A DNA stretch of 64,000 nt from SpSt-600 sp042408195 (GCA_042408195.1 JBHOQL010000042.1:1-64000), one strand, 5' to 3'. Numbered from the stretch's first letter, positions 15,721-24,911 are shown. A program made the numbers and translations. Notes: generated by a model not told the origin, from the sequence alone.

Positions 15721-18303
15721 TTAAGTCCTCTTGATCTTGCGTTTAAGCTCATAAAGTTTGTTGAGAGCCTCAAGGGGGGTCATGGAGTCAACGTCCAGGT
15801 TTTTGAGTTCTTCGAGGATTGGATGGGAGAGGGAGAAGAGGGGGAGCTGAGTGGCTTTTGGAGCTCTTGGGCGAATGGCAGCGGGGTGGGAGTTGCTTTC
15901 CAGATCTTTGAGTATTTCTTCTGCGCGGTGGATTACAGACTTGGGGAGGCCTGCCAACTGGGCTACGTGGATGCCGTAGCTGCGATCGGCGCCACCCGGG
16001 ACTATTTTGTGCAGGAATATCACTTTACCTCCCTCCTCGGCTACTGCCACGTTGTAGTTGCGAACCCGCGGGAGGAAGCGCTCCAATTCCGTCAGTTCGT
16101 GGTAATGGGTGGCAAAGAGGGTTCTGGAACGCAAATTGGGATGGTTGTGGATGTATTCCACTACTGCCCACGCTATGGAAATTCCATCGTAGGTGCTGGT
16201 CCCGCGACCTATTTCGTCCAAGATGAGGAGGCTTTTTGGGGTGGCGTGGTGGAGTATGTTGGCTGTCTCTACCATTTCCACCATGAAGGTGGATTGCCCT
16301 GCGGCGATTTCATCTTGGGCTCCTATGCGGGTGAAGATCCTATCTACGAGGCCTATGCGGGCTTCCCTGGCTGGCACAAAAGAACCTATCTGCGCCATGA
16401 GGACGATTAAGGCCACCTGGCGGATGTAAGTGCTCTTGCCACTCATGTTGGGGCCTGTTATAACCAGTATGCGCTCTTCCGGAGTAAAGTGGACATCGTT
16501 GGGAACGAAAGGTTCGCTTATGGTGAGCTCCACTACAGGGTGGCGTCCATCTATAATATGGATTTCATCGCTTTCATCCACCACCGGGCGTACGTAGCCG
16601 TTCCTTTCGGCTACTTCTGCCAGGGAAGCATAGACATCCAGTTCCGCCAGGGCTGCCGCCGTGTTCAGAATCCTGGAGCTTTCCAGGGCTACTTCACGGC
16701 AGATCTCTCGGAATAGTTGGGCCTCCAGTTCAGCTATTCTTTCTTCGGCGTTCAGGACCAGAGCCTCGTATTCTTTGAGTTCGGGCGTGATGAAACGCTC
16801 AGCATTAACCAAGGTTTGCTTGCGAATGTAATCAGAGGGGACGGCGCTCAGGTTAGATTTAGTCACCTCAATGTAATAACCAAATACTTTGTTGTAGCCG
16901 ACTTTGAGATTTTTTATTCCGGTCCGCTGGCGCTCCCGGGCTTCCAAGCGGGCTATCCACTCTTTGGCATTGCGGGAGGCTTCAATAATGCTGTCCAGTT
17001 CCTTGGAAAAGCCAGGCTTGATGACCCCACCAGTCCCCAAGGCAGATGGTGGGTCTTCGGTTATGGCGCGAGCGATGAGGGAAATTGCTTCCGGGACCGG
17101 GTCCAGCCTATGGAGGATGGACTGAAGGGGAGGGTGTTCTCTTTCCTCAAGGGTTTTCTGAATCTGTTCCACCACCTCCAAAGTCTTGCGGATCCCTACC
17201 AGATCCCTGGGGTTCGCTGCACCCTGCTTCACCCGCCCCAATAGTCTTTCCAGGTCTGAAGTTTGCCTGAGGAGTTCCCTGATCTTTGCCCTGAGGATTG
17301 TGTCTCTATAGAGGGCTTCGACGGCGTCAAGCCTCCGGTTTATTTCTTCAACTCTGATCAGGGGTTGATTGACCCATCGGTAGAGCAGCCTTCCTCCCAT
17401 GGGGGTTCTGGTTTGGTCCAGAACCCAGAGGAGGGAGCCTTTCTTTTCTCTACCTCTTATGGTTTCCACAAGTTCCAGGTTGCGCCTTGTAGCGGGATCA
17501 AGGACCATGAAATCGGCAGTGGAATAAGTTCGGAGGGAAGTAAGCAGGCTGAGGGCGCTTTTCTGGGTCTCGCTGAGGTATTGGATTATAGCCCCAGCTG
17601 CCCTTAAAGCTAAGGATTTCCCTTCCAAGCCGAAACCGTCAGTGGTGGCTACCTCAAAGTGGTCCATAAGGGCCTGACGGGCATTTCCGAGCTCAAAGTG
17701 CCAGGATTCATAAGAAGTGATGTGGGTGCTGAGGCCGAGCTCCTCCAGCTCTTTCTTGTTTGCTTGGTCTACGATGACCTCGGCAGGGCGGAGCCTCTCC
17801 AACTCCTCCCGAAGAGCCAAGAGGGGATCATCAGCTTCCATCTGGGTGGCTGCAAATTCTCCAGTGGTGATATCGGTGTAAGCGATGCCAACTTTTTTCC
17901 CTTCAATGATAACGGCAGCCAGGTAATTGTTACGCTTATCCTCCAGCAGGCCGGGCTCCACTATTGTGCCGGGAGTTACGACCCTAACTACTTCGCGGGG
18001 CACAAGGCCCCTTATGGGTTTATCGCTCAATTGCTCGCATATTGCCACCTTGTAACCGGCGGCGATGAGTTTGGCGAGATAGGTCTCCAAGGAGTGGTGA
18101 GGGACTCCGGCCAGGGGAACCCTCTGATTCTTCCCCACCGGACGAGAGGTTAGGACAATGCTGCAGACTTCGGAAACGATTCTAGCATCTTCGTCAAAGG
18201 TTTCGTAGAAATCCCCGAGGCGGAAAAGGAGGATAGCGTCGGGATACTGGCGCTTTATCTTCAAGTACTGGGAACGCACGGGGGTCAATTCTTTGTCTTT
18301 CAC
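15721..18303 (-). CDS. mutS: DNA mismatch repair protein MutS
   Basis: Full-length MutS (860 residues). It recognises mismatches and signals to MutL. The mismatch-reading Phe-x-Glu is seen as GDFYETF (F32, E34); the Walker A is GPNMSGKSTYIRQ near residue 615; LLILDEIGRGTSTYDGISIA is Walker B and the D loop; a C-terminal tail follows PRAPKATQLPLF. The F-x-E motif marks it as MutS1, not the MutS2 anti-recombination type. GTG start with GGGAGG (18309-18314) upstream. No mutL is in the window. It diverges from tgt with overlapping promoters. Confidence 0.97.
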   Translation of the reverse strand: MKDKELTPVRSQYLKIKRQYPDAILLFRLGDFYETFDEDARIVSEVCSIVLTSRPVGKNQRVPLAGVPHHSLETYLAKLIAAGYKVAICEQLSDKPIRGLVPREVVRVVTPGTIVEPGLLEDKRNNYLAAVIIEGKKVGIAYTDITTGEFAATQMEADDPLLALREELERLRPAEVIVDQANKKELEELGLSTHITSYESWHFELGNARQALMDHFEVATTDGFGLEGKSLALRAAGAIIQYLSETQKSALSLLTSLRTYSTADFMVLDPATRRNLELVETIRGREKKGSLLWVLDQTRTPMGGRLLYRWVNQPLIRVEEINRRLDAVEALYRDTILRAKIRELLRQTSDLERLLGRVKQGAANPRDLVGIRKTLEVVEQIQKTLEEREHPPLQSILHRLDPVPEAISLIARAITEDPPSALGTGGVIKPGFSKELDSIIEASRNAKEWIARLEARERQRTGIKNLKVGYNKVFGYYIEVTKSNLSAVPSDYIRKQTLVNAERFITPELKEYEALVLNAEERIAELEAQLFREICREVALESSRILNTAAALAELDVYASLAEVAERNGYVRPVVDESDEIHIIDGRHPVVELTISEPFVPNDVHFTPEERILVITGPNMSGKSTYIRQVALIVLMAQIGSFVPAREARIGLVDRIFTRIGAQDEIAAGQSTFMVEMVETANILHHATPKSLLILDEIGRGTSTYDGISIAWAVVEYIHNHPNLRSRTLFATHYHELTELERFLPRVRNYNVAVAEEGGKVIFLHKIVPGGADRSYGIHVAQLAGLPKSVIHRAEEILKDLESNSHPAAIRPRAPKATQLPLFSLSHPILEELKNLDVDSMTPLEALNKLYELKRKIKRT

Positions 18304-18320
18304 GCTTGCCTCCCGGGTTA

Positions 18321-18348
18321 ATTATATCCCAAAGCGGATTTGACACAA
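18321..18348 (-). promoter_or_regulatory. Promoter for mutS
   Basis: On the minus strand TTGTGT (18343-18348), 16 bases, TATAAT (18321-18326), about 18 bases before the GTG. Its -35 shares bases with the -35 of the tgt promoter on the other strand. Confidence 0.6.
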
Positions 18349-18368
18349 CAGCGGAGGTCTGCTATCTT
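18340..18368 (+). promoter_or_regulatory. Promoter for tgt-uppP
   Basis: Consensus TTGACA (18340-18345), 17 bases, TATCTT (18363-18368). Transcription would start near 18375, upstream of AAGGGAGGGG (18381-18390) and the GTG at 18399. Confidence 0.75.
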
Positions 18369-18398
18369 GGGGAAGATGAAAAGGGAGGGGTGGAGCAA

Positions 18399-19526
18399 GT
18401 GCGGGGGCCTTTGGAGTTTGTAATCCTCAAGGAAGACCAACGGACCTGGGCAAGAGTCGGGGTTATCCGGACGCCTCACGGGGAAATCCCTACGCCGGTC
18501 TTTGCCCCCGTGGGGACTCAAGCCACCGTCAAAGCCCTAACGCCCCGGGAGTTGGAGGAACTTGGGGTAACCCTGATTCTGGCCAATACCTACCACATTT
18601 ACCTGCGGCCTGGACCGGAAGTGATCGCTGAGCTGGGTGGCCTTCACCGCTTCATGGCCTGGCCCCACCCTATAATGACCGATAGCGGAGGGTTCCAGGT
18701 TTACAGCCTGGAATCTATGCGTCAGTTAACCGAAGAGGGTATCTTGTTCCGTTCCCACTTAGATGGGTCCATACACCTTCTGACACCGGAAAAGGCGATA
18801 GAAATCCAGGAGCTTCTGGGGGCTGATTTCATTACCTGTCTTGACGATTGTCCTCCTCCGCTGGAGAAAGAATACGTAAGGCAGGCTACAGAGAGAACCC
18901 ACCGCTGGGCCGAGCGTTGCCTTAGGGCTCACAAGCGCAGGGATCAGGCTCTCTTCGGTATAATACAGGGGGGTATTTTCCCCGATTTGCGCCGGGAGAG
19001 TGCCAGGTTTATAGCTTCTCTCGGTTTTGACGGTTTCTCCATCGGTGGGCTGTCGGTAGGCGAACCTAAAGAAAAGACCTGGGAAATGGTGGAGGTAGTA
19101 GTTCCGCTTCTGCCCAAGGACAGGCCAAGGCATCTTTTAGGCGTTGGCGCGCCTGAGGATTTCTTTGAGGGCATAAGCAGGGGGATTGATATCTTCGATT
19201 GTGTCCTTCCCACCCGGATGGGCCGCACGGGTACCCTTTTCACCCGCGAGGGGAAAGTAAACATCCGCAACGCTGCCTATGCCCGCGACCCCAAGCCTGT
19301 GGATCCCTATTGTGATTGTTATACTTGCCGCAATTTCTCTCGCGCTTATCTTCGCCATCTCTTCAAGGCCGAGGAAATCCTTGCGCCCATCCTGGCCACT
19401 ATCCACAACGTTTATTTCATGGTAAACTTGGTAAAAGGGATAAGGCAATCAATCCTTGAAGGCAATTTCTCCCAGTTCAAGGAAGAGTTTCTTGCTTCTT
19501 ACAAGCGTAGCGATGCCCCCTTTTAA
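18399..19526 (+). CDS. tgt: tRNA-guanine transglycosylase
   Basis: Bacterial Tgt, 375 residues from this start. It exchanges guanine-34 for preQ1 in tRNAs with GUN anticodons, on the queuosine pathway. Seen: TPVFAPVGTQATVKAL near the N terminus, DSGGFQVYSL with a catalytic-site Asp, FGIIQGGIFPDLRRES, LPTRMGRTGTLFTREG, and the zinc site CDCYTCRNFSRAYL with the His of IHNVYF. The frame is open to 18306, but that lies ahead of the promoter. GTG 18399 has AAGGGAGG about ten bases upstream and gives a normal N terminus; GTG 18390 and TTG 18411 are alternatives. uppP follows after 12 bases. Confidence 0.95.
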   Translation: MRGPLEFVILKEDQRTWARVGVIRTPHGEIPTPVFAPVGTQATVKALTPRELEELGVTLILANTYHIYLRPGPEVIAELGGLHRFMAWPHPIMTDSGGFQVYSLESMRQLTEEGILFRSHLDGSIHLLTPEKAIEIQELLGADFITCLDDCPPPLEKEYVRQATERTHRWAERCLRAHKRRDQALFGIIQGGIFPDLRRESARFIASLGFDGFSIGGLSVGEPKEKTWEMVEVVVPLLPKDRPRHLLGVGAPEDFFEGISRGIDIFDCVLPTRMGRTGTLFTREGKVNIRNAAYARDPKPVDPYCDCYTCRNFSRAYLRHLFKAEEILAPILATIHNVYFMVNLVKGIRQSILEGNFSQFKEEFLASYKRSDAPF

Positions 19527-19538
19527 GGAGAGGTTCTG

Positions 19539-20336
19539 ATGGATCTTATGCAGGCCGTGGCCATGGGGGTGCTCCAGGGGGCAACGGAGTTCCTGCCTGT
19601 ATCCAGCTCCGGCCATCTGGTCCTCATTCCCCACCTTCTGGGGTGGTCCATCCCCTCCGTGACTTTTGATGCCATGGTACACTTGGGAACCCTGGTAGCC
19701 GTTGTGGTTTATTTCCGTTTGGAACTTTTCGCCTTAGCAAAGGCGTGGTTCAGGAGCGTGACCATTGGGGAAAGATCTTATCTGGCTTATCTGGGCTGGC
19801 TCATCCTTTTGGGGACCGTCCCGGCCGTAGTGGCTGGGGTTCTGCTGGAAGATTTCTTTGAAAGCCTTTTCTCTTCCCCAAGGCTTGTCTCCGTGGCTCT
19901 TATGGGCACGGCACTGCTTCTGGTCACGGCGGAGGTGATGGTGAAACCCCGCAAAAGGATGGAACGGTTAAGCTGGCTGGATGTTCTATTCATCGGTTTG
20001 TTTCAGGCCCTGGCTATAACCCCTGGGATCTCCCGCTCAGGCTCCACCATAACGGCGGGGATTCTCATCGGGCTTGACCGGAGAGAAGCTGCGCGTTTCA
20101 GTTTCCTTTTAGCGGTGCCGGTGATTTTTGGAGCTGGCTTCAAGGAATTGTTGGACCTCACTTTGGCAGGTAAGTGGCAAGGGCAGTGGTTTATCCTCTT
20201 AGCGGGGTTTGTAAGTGCGTTAGTGAGCGGTTATGCCAGCATCGCTTTTCTTCTTTCCTTTGTGAGGCGCAGGAGGTTTTATGCTTTCGCTTTCTACTGC
20301 TTGGCGCTGGGCCTTTTGGGCCTTTTGCTTTCTTAG
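19539..20336 (+). CDS. uppP: Undecaprenyl-diphosphate phosphatase
   Basis: UppP/BacA, 265 residues, an integral membrane enzyme that recycles undecaprenyl pyrophosphate to the lipid carrier used for peptidoglycan and surface glycans. Both signature loops are present: QGATEFLPVSSSGH at the N terminus and ITPGISRSGSTI near residue 160, on a background of about eight hydrophobic helices. AGGAG precedes the ATG. The last 56 bases overlap the start of the following lipoprotein gene in another frame. Confidence 0.96.
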   Translation: MDLMQAVAMGVLQGATEFLPVSSSGHLVLIPHLLGWSIPSVTFDAMVHLGTLVAVVVYFRLELFALAKAWFRSVTIGERSYLAYLGWLILLGTVPAVVAGVLLEDFFESLFSSPRLVSVALMGTALLLVTAEVMVKPRKRMERLSWLDVLFIGLFQALAITPGISRSGSTITAGILIGLDRREAARFSFLLAVPVIFGAGFKELLDLTLAGKWQGQWFILLAGFVSALVSGYASIAFLLSFVRRRRFYAFAFYCLALGLLGLLLS

Positions 20337-21033
20337 TCTTGCGACATGGGCTTGCCTTCCCCCTCGTCCCCCGTCTTCCGCACCCTTGAAAGTGGGTGTT
20401 TGCACCTCTTTTCGTCCCCTTGTGGATGAAATTCTAAGGACGGGGCTATGGACCATTGAGATTACTGAAGGTCCCAGCAGTTTCATCATAAAGGGTTTTG
20501 AGAAGGGGGATTTTGACCTGGCTATAGTGGCAATCCCCCAACCCGGGGCTACTCTGATCGCCAAGGATGCCCTCGCAATCATCGTTCATCCAAGCAATCC
20601 TGTAAATTCCATAACTTTGGAGGAGTTGAGGCGCATTTATGCCGGCTATGTGTTGGATTGGGATAATCTGGGAGGTGAGGGTGAGGTGGTTGTTATCAGC
20701 AGGGAAGAGGGTTCAGGAGCAAGGGTCTTCTTCGATGAGGCCGTGATGAAGGGGGAGAGGATCTCTCCAGCCGCTTTGATAATGCCCTCAAGTAGGAGTG
20801 TGCTTGATTACGTGGCTTTCAGGAAAGGGGCGATAGGGTATGTCTCTGCAGCATGGTTGAACAGGAAAGTTAAGCCTGTGTTGGTGGAAGGGGAAGAGGT
20901 TTCATCGCCGGATTATCCCTTGAAATTGTCGGCCTATGTGATGGCACGTGGTGAGGCTGGTCACAAGTTTCTGGAGTTCCTGAAGGGACCTACTGGCCTT
21001 AGAATACTATCGCAACGCTACCTTTTGCCTTGA
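20281..21033 (+). CDS. PstS-like substrate-binding protein, probably exported
   Basis: A 250-residue periplasmic-binding-protein fold of the phosphate-binding type. An N-terminal hydrophobic segment (8-24) ends at Cys25 (ATWAC), a possible but imperfect lipobox. The mature part has FDLAIVAIPQPG, ALAIIVHPSNPVNSITLEEL, VVISREEGSGARVFFDE and AIGYVSAAWL, which align in order with PstS-type proteins (the SREEGSG loop contacts the oxyanion). It is shorter than typical PstS and has no pstCAB genes nearby, so phosphate transport is not established. AGGAGG precedes the ATG, supporting the 56-base overlap with uppP. Confidence 0.8.
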   Translation: MLSLSTAWRWAFWAFCFLSLATWACLPPRPPSSAPLKVGVCTSFRPLVDEILRTGLWTIEITEGPSSFIIKGFEKGDFDLAIVAIPQPGATLIAKDALAIIVHPSNPVNSITLEELRRIYAGYVLDWDNLGGEGEVVVISREEGSGARVFFDEAVMKGERISPAALIMPSSRSVLDYVAFRKGAIGYVSAAWLNRKVKPVLVEGEEVSSPDYPLKLSAYVMARGEAGHKFLEFLKGPTGLRILSQRYLLP

Positions 21034-21051
21034 TTTGCCCGAAGGCCGTAG

Positions 21052-21462
21052 CTAACGGAGGAGAATGGCGAGGATGATCGTTATCCACGCAGTTATGAGG
21101 ATGCCTATGATCCAGCGGAAGTTGGTAGCTAGTTCCTGCCTAATGATCTTAATTTCGGCCCTGAATTCCTGTTCTAAGCGTTCAATTTTAGCCCCGAATT
21201 CCTGCCTTGCGTGATCAATTTCGGCCCCGAGTTCTTGCCTTACGCGTTCAATTTCAGCCCCGAGTTCTTGCCTTACGCGTTCAATTTCGGCCCTGAGTTC
21301 TTGCCTCACGCTTTCAATTTTGGCATCGAGAGCCTGCCAGTGGCGGTCACTTTTTTCGTCCAGAAGGGTAAGCCTTCGGTCCACGGATTCTATGAACTTT
21401 GATAGTTCCTCAACTCTTCCTTCGACTACCGCAACCCTTTGTTCAGGAGTTAATTCAGCCAT
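21052..21462 (-). CDS. Coiled-coil protein with hendecad repeats and C-terminal membrane anchor
   Basis: A 136-residue tail-anchored protein of unknown function. Residues 1-45 are helical; about 50-108 consist of 11-residue repeats of the form RQELxAEIERV, a hendecad pattern expected to make a right-handed or straight coiled coil; residues 114-135 are a hydrophobic helix (WIIGILITAWITIILAILLR). The DNA shows the same as 33-bp tandem copies (21150-21314). Similar short coiled-coil proteins (DUF1640-like) occur widely. It has its own promoter (21490-21518) and GGGAG site, and converges on the PstS-like gene 18 bases away. Confidence 0.75.
   Translation of the reverse strand: MAELTPEQRVAVVEGRVEELSKFIESVDRRLTLLDEKSDRHWQALDAKIESVRQELRAEIERVRQELGAEIERVRQELGAEIDHARQEFGAKIERLEQEFRAEIKIIRQELATNFRWIIGILITAWITIILAILLR
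21150..21314 (-). repeat. Five 33-bp tandem repeats inside the coiled-coil gene
   Basis: Copies start at 21150, 21183, 21216, 21249 and 21282. The copies at 21216-21248 and 21249-21281 are almost identical and the outer ones are more diverged, as expected for recent expansion from the middle. Each encodes one 11-residue coiled-coil unit. Confidence 0.85.
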
Positions 21463-21489
21463 GGTTCTCCCTCAGACAAGGCTAATTTG

Positions 21490-21518
21490 ATTTTAGCCCA
21501 TAGATGGTTTTTGGGCAA
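21490..21518 (-). promoter_or_regulatory. Promoter for the coiled-coil protein
   Basis: On the minus strand TTGCCC (21513-21518), 17 bases, TAAAAT (21490-21495), 27 bases before the ATG at 21462. Confidence 0.65.
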
Positions 21519-21639
21519 TCTGGGGCTTTCCAGCGTGAATTCTCCGGGAGCTGCGTGCACCACTCCCGTGAAACTTCCGAGTGACTGATTATAAGGGAAG
21601 CTTCCCTGCCCGCTCTGGAGTGGCGGGGATCCCCCGGCT

Positions 21640-21870
21640 CCTTTGTTTTCGCTCGCCTCCGTAGGCTACGGTTTTGCTCCGGCTCATGGTCCTGCCTGCG
21701 GGTAGAAGCTGGGGTTTGTCATCTGTCCCCGATTTTTTAAGAGGACTCCCCCTGGCAAGGGTTCATGCTCCTGTGCCATCCGTTTCGCCTGCCCCGTAAG
21801 CTTCGGGTTCGTCCTGGCTCGAGGTCCCACTTGTGGGTGAAGAGAAATACCTCCAGCAGGACCCCCTGCT
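21640..21870 (+). repeat. Decayed copy of the GC-rich interspersed repeat (island D)
   Basis: The gap 21463-21917 holds no gene. Within it, 21640-21720 and about 21785-21845 still align with the 62-bp block of islands A-C (GTAAGCTTCGGGTTCG and GGTCCCACTTGTGGGTG correspond to GTAGGCTTCGGGTTCG and GGCCCCACTCGCGGGCG), with many substitutions. It ends at two small hairpins: AGCAGG/CCTGCT (21855-21870) and GTGGAAA/TTCCCAC (21887-21904). The last may terminate clpB transcripts. Confidence 0.6.
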
Positions 21871-21917
21871 TCTATGCGGACAAACTGTGGAAAGGGCTTC
21901 CCACTGGGTTTAAACTA

Positions 21918-24497
21918 CTAACCCTTCCGGAAGACCAGTTTATCCCCTTCCACATCGGCTATTACGCGATCGCCCTCCGTGAAGCGACCTTCCAGTATGG
22001 CCTGGGCCAGCGGGTCTAAGAGGTAGCGCTGGATGGCCCGCTTCAGTGGTCTGGCTCCAAACACCGGATCGTAGCCTTTCTCAGCCAGGAAACGCCGGGC
22101 ATTATCCGCCAGCTCTATATCCATCTTGCGCTGGGCCAGGAGTTCCTTGATCCGGCGCATCTGGATGTCCACAATCTGGTAGAGGTGGTCCAGGTTCAGC
22201 GCATGGAAAATGATGATCTCATCAATCCGGTTGAGGAACTCCGGCCGGAAATGGCGGTCCAGTTCCCTCAGGACTTTTTCCCTAGCGGCTTCAGGCCCCA
22301 GCTCCTTTATCCAGTGACTTCCGATGTTGGAGGTCATGATGACCACGGTATTGCGAAAGTCTACAGTGTGGCCTTGTCCGTCAGTGAGGCGGCCATCGTC
22401 TAAGACCTGGAGAAGGACGTTGAAGACTTCGGGATGGGCCTTCTCTATTTCGTCAAATAGTATGACGCTGTAAGGCCTGCGGCGGACGGCTTCGGTGAGT
22501 TGTCCGCCCTCTTCGTAGCCAACGTAGCCCGGAGGAGCTCCTATAAGCCTGGCAACGGTGTGTTTCTCCTGGTATTCGCTCATATCAATCCGTACCATGG
22601 CGTTCTCATCGTCAAAAAGGAATTCAGCCAGAGCGCGGGCGAGCTCGGTCTTACCCACTCCTGTGGGTCCCAGGAAAAGGAAGCTACCTATAGGCCTGTT
22701 GGGGTCTTTGAGGCCAGCGCGAGCGCGTCGGACAGCATTGGCCACTGCTCGCACAGCTTCCTCCTGTCCGACGATTCTTTGGTGGAGCCGCTCTTCCATT
22801 TTCAGCAACTTCTCAAGCTCTCCTTCCATCAGTCTGGTCACCGGTATTCCGGTCCAGCGGGAAACTACTTCAGCGATGTCTTCCTCGTCCACTTCTTCTT
22901 TGAGGAGGCGCTGGTCCTTCTGGATTTCAGCCAGGCGGGCTTCTTTCTCCTTAAGTTCCCTTTCAAGCTGGATGAGCTCGCCGTAGCGGAGGCGAGCGGC
23001 CGTCTCCAGGTCAGCTCGGTGTTCGGCTTGCTCAATATCCAGCTTCACTTTCTCAATTCGCTCCTTAATCTCTCTAATGGCCTGGATGGCCTCTTTCTCC
23101 CGCTGCCATTGGGCACGAAGAGCGGCAGCTTTTTCTTTCAGGTCGGCCAATTCCTCTTCCAGCTTCTCCAAGCGCTTGCGAGAAGCTTCGTCGGATTCCT
23201 TGAGTAGGGCCTGGCGTTCGATCTCCAGCTGCATTATTCGGCGCTCAATCTCATCGATCTCAGCAGGCATGCTGTCGATCTCCATGCGGAGTTTAGCTGC
23301 CGCTTCGTCAATCAGGTCAATGGCCTTATCGGGCAGGAAGCGCTCTGTTATGTAGCGGTGGGACAGAACAGCTGCCGCCACTAAAGCGCTATCTTTTATG
23401 CGGACGCCATGGTGGACTTCGTAGCGCTCTTTGAGGCCCCTGAGGATAGAGATGGTCTCTTCAACGGAAGGCTCATCCACGTAGACAGGCTGGAAGCGAC
23501 GCTCCAGGGCGGCATCCTTTTCAATGTATTTTCGGTATTCGTCTAAAGTGGTGGCACCGATGCAGTGAAGCTCACCTCTGGCGAGCATAGGCTTGAGGAG
23601 GTTGGCAGCATCCATGGGAGCACCTTCGGCCCTGCCAGCTCCCACTACAGTGTGGATTTCGTCTATAAAGAGGATTATGCGGCCGTTGGAGTCGGCTATT
23701 TCCTTGAGGACGGCCTTCAGGCGTTCCTCAAATTCACCCCTGTATTTGGCTCCAGCCAAGAGGGCTCCCATGTCCAGCTGGATAACTCTCTTGTCCTTGA
23801 GACTCTCAGGGACATCGCCCCTGGCAATGCGCTGGGCGAGCCCCTCCACGATGGCGGTCTTACCCACTCCTGGGTCCCCCACAAGGACGGGGTTGTTCTT
23901 GGTGCGGCGAGACAGGATGTGGATTACCCGGCGTATTTCCTCATCTCTCCCAATGACGGGGTCCAGTTTTCCCTGCCTGGCAAGAGCGGTTAGGTCGCGG
24001 CCGTATTTCTCCAGGGCTTGGTATGTATCCTCGGGAGTCGGAGTGGTAACTCGCTGAGTTCCCCTTATAGCTGCCAGAGCTCTAAGAATAGCATCCCTGG
24101 TTATGCCGTAAAGGGTTAAAAGGTCGGCCACTTTGCCAGCAACCTTATCGGCAAGGGCAAGGAGTAGGTGTTCGGTGGAGATGTATTCATCGCGCATGGC
24201 TTGGGCTTCTTTTTGGGCCAAAAGCAGGACTTGGTGGAGGGGTTGGGAAATGCCGATCTGGGCGGATGGTCCATAGATTTTTGGCCTCCGCCTCAGGTCC
24301 TCTTCCAGCTTGAAAGCCAGCTCCTCAGGGGACTGGCCTATTTTCTTGACAATTTCAGGGACTATGCCTTTTTCCTGGCGGAGAAGGGCGTAAAGAAGGT
24401 GCTCAGGGTCCACCTGGCTGTGGTGGTATTCAACAGCTATATCCTGAGCGTTCAGAATGGCCTCCTGTGCTTTTTCGGTAAATTTTTCCAGCCTCAT
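21918..24497 (-). CDS. clpB: ATP-dependent disaggregase ClpB
   Basis: ClpB, 859 residues from ATG 24495-24497 (MRLEKFTEKAQEAILNAQDI). It resolubilises aggregated proteins together with DnaK. The order is standard: N domain (1-145), first AAA+ module (GDPGVGKTAIVEGL; IILFIDEIHTVVGAG), a long coiled M domain, second AAA+ module (LGPTGVGKTELARALAEFLF) and C-terminal D2-small domain. The M domain distinguishes it from ClpC and ClpA. AAGGAGGGAGAG precedes the ATG. The frame is open a further 96 codons upstream, but those are translated from repeat island B and are not family-like. No CIRCE-type operator was found next to the gene. Confidence 0.96.
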   Translation of the reverse strand: MRLEKFTEKAQEAILNAQDIAVEYHHSQVDPEHLLYALLRQEKGIVPEIVKKIGQSPEELAFKLEEDLRRRPKIYGPSAQIGISQPLHQVLLLAQKEAQAMRDEYISTEHLLLALADKVAGKVADLLTLYGITRDAILRALAAIRGTQRVTTPTPEDTYQALEKYGRDLTALARQGKLDPVIGRDEEIRRVIHILSRRTKNNPVLVGDPGVGKTAIVEGLAQRIARGDVPESLKDKRVIQLDMGALLAGAKYRGEFEERLKAVLKEIADSNGRIILFIDEIHTVVGAGRAEGAPMDAANLLKPMLARGELHCIGATTLDEYRKYIEKDAALERRFQPVYVDEPSVEETISILRGLKERYEVHHGVRIKDSALVAAAVLSHRYITERFLPDKAIDLIDEAAAKLRMEIDSMPAEIDEIERRIMQLEIERQALLKESDEASRKRLEKLEEELADLKEKAAALRAQWQREKEAIQAIREIKERIEKVKLDIEQAEHRADLETAARLRYGELIQLERELKEKEARLAEIQKDQRLLKEEVDEEDIAEVVSRWTGIPVTRLMEGELEKLLKMEERLHQRIVGQEEAVRAVANAVRRARAGLKDPNRPIGSFLFLGPTGVGKTELARALAEFLFDDENAMVRIDMSEYQEKHTVARLIGAPPGYVGYEEGGQLTEAVRRRPYSVILFDEIEKAHPEVFNVLLQVLDDGRLTDGQGHTVDFRNTVVIMTSNIGSHWIKELGPEAAREKVLRELDRHFRPEFLNRIDEIIIFHALNLDHLYQIVDIQMRRIKELLAQRKMDIELADNARRFLAEKGYDPVFGARPLKRAIQRYLLDPLAQAILEGRFTEGDRVIADVEGDKLVFRKG

Positions 24498-24518
24498 TCT
24501 CTCCCTCCTTTTCTCTGG

Positions 24519-24860
24519 AGTTTTGCCTGCCCTCGTAGGTTTTAGGTTTGCCGCGGTTAAGGTCCCACTCGTGGGCTGGTTTACCGGAGGTAGCGGTTTG
24601 CCTCTATTTAGAGTTCTTTGGGGGTACATCCCCCAACCCCCTGCCAGGGGGCAAGCCCCCTGGACCCCCAAGTTTTGCCCACCCTCGTGGGCTTTGGGTT
24701 TGCCCACGGTTAAGGGCCCCACTCGCGGGCGGTGGCAGGGGTTTGTCCTTTGCCCCGATTTCGTTTTCTTAGGGACACCCCCCAAGCCCCCAGAAGGGGC
24801 CTAAACCTTCTCCACCTCCAGTTTTGCCCGCCCTCGTAGGTCTCGGATTCACCCCTGTAA
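24519..24860 (+). repeat. GC-rich interspersed repeat, island B
   Basis: Three 62-bp blocks start at 24519, 24671 and 24820 (spacing 152 and 149 bp), the third cut short. The spacers match those of island A, including the TTTGGGGG/CCCCCAAA type hairpin and CCCCCTG/CAGGGGG palindrome. The island abuts the ribosome binding site of clpB, so any clpB promoter must lie within it or beyond it. Confidence 0.85.
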
Positions 24861-24911
24861 TACTGGCCTCCAGGCCTGTCCTCATATTCCCGCAATTGTG
24901 AATTTACCCAG

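Noticed and set aside
18306..18398. Upstream in-frame start for tgt
   Set aside because: It precedes the -35 of the promoter and adds residues not seen in the family.
24519..24860. CRISPR array
   Set aside because: Units are 60 bp and about 150 bp apart with diverged spacers that are themselves repeated, and no cas gene is present.
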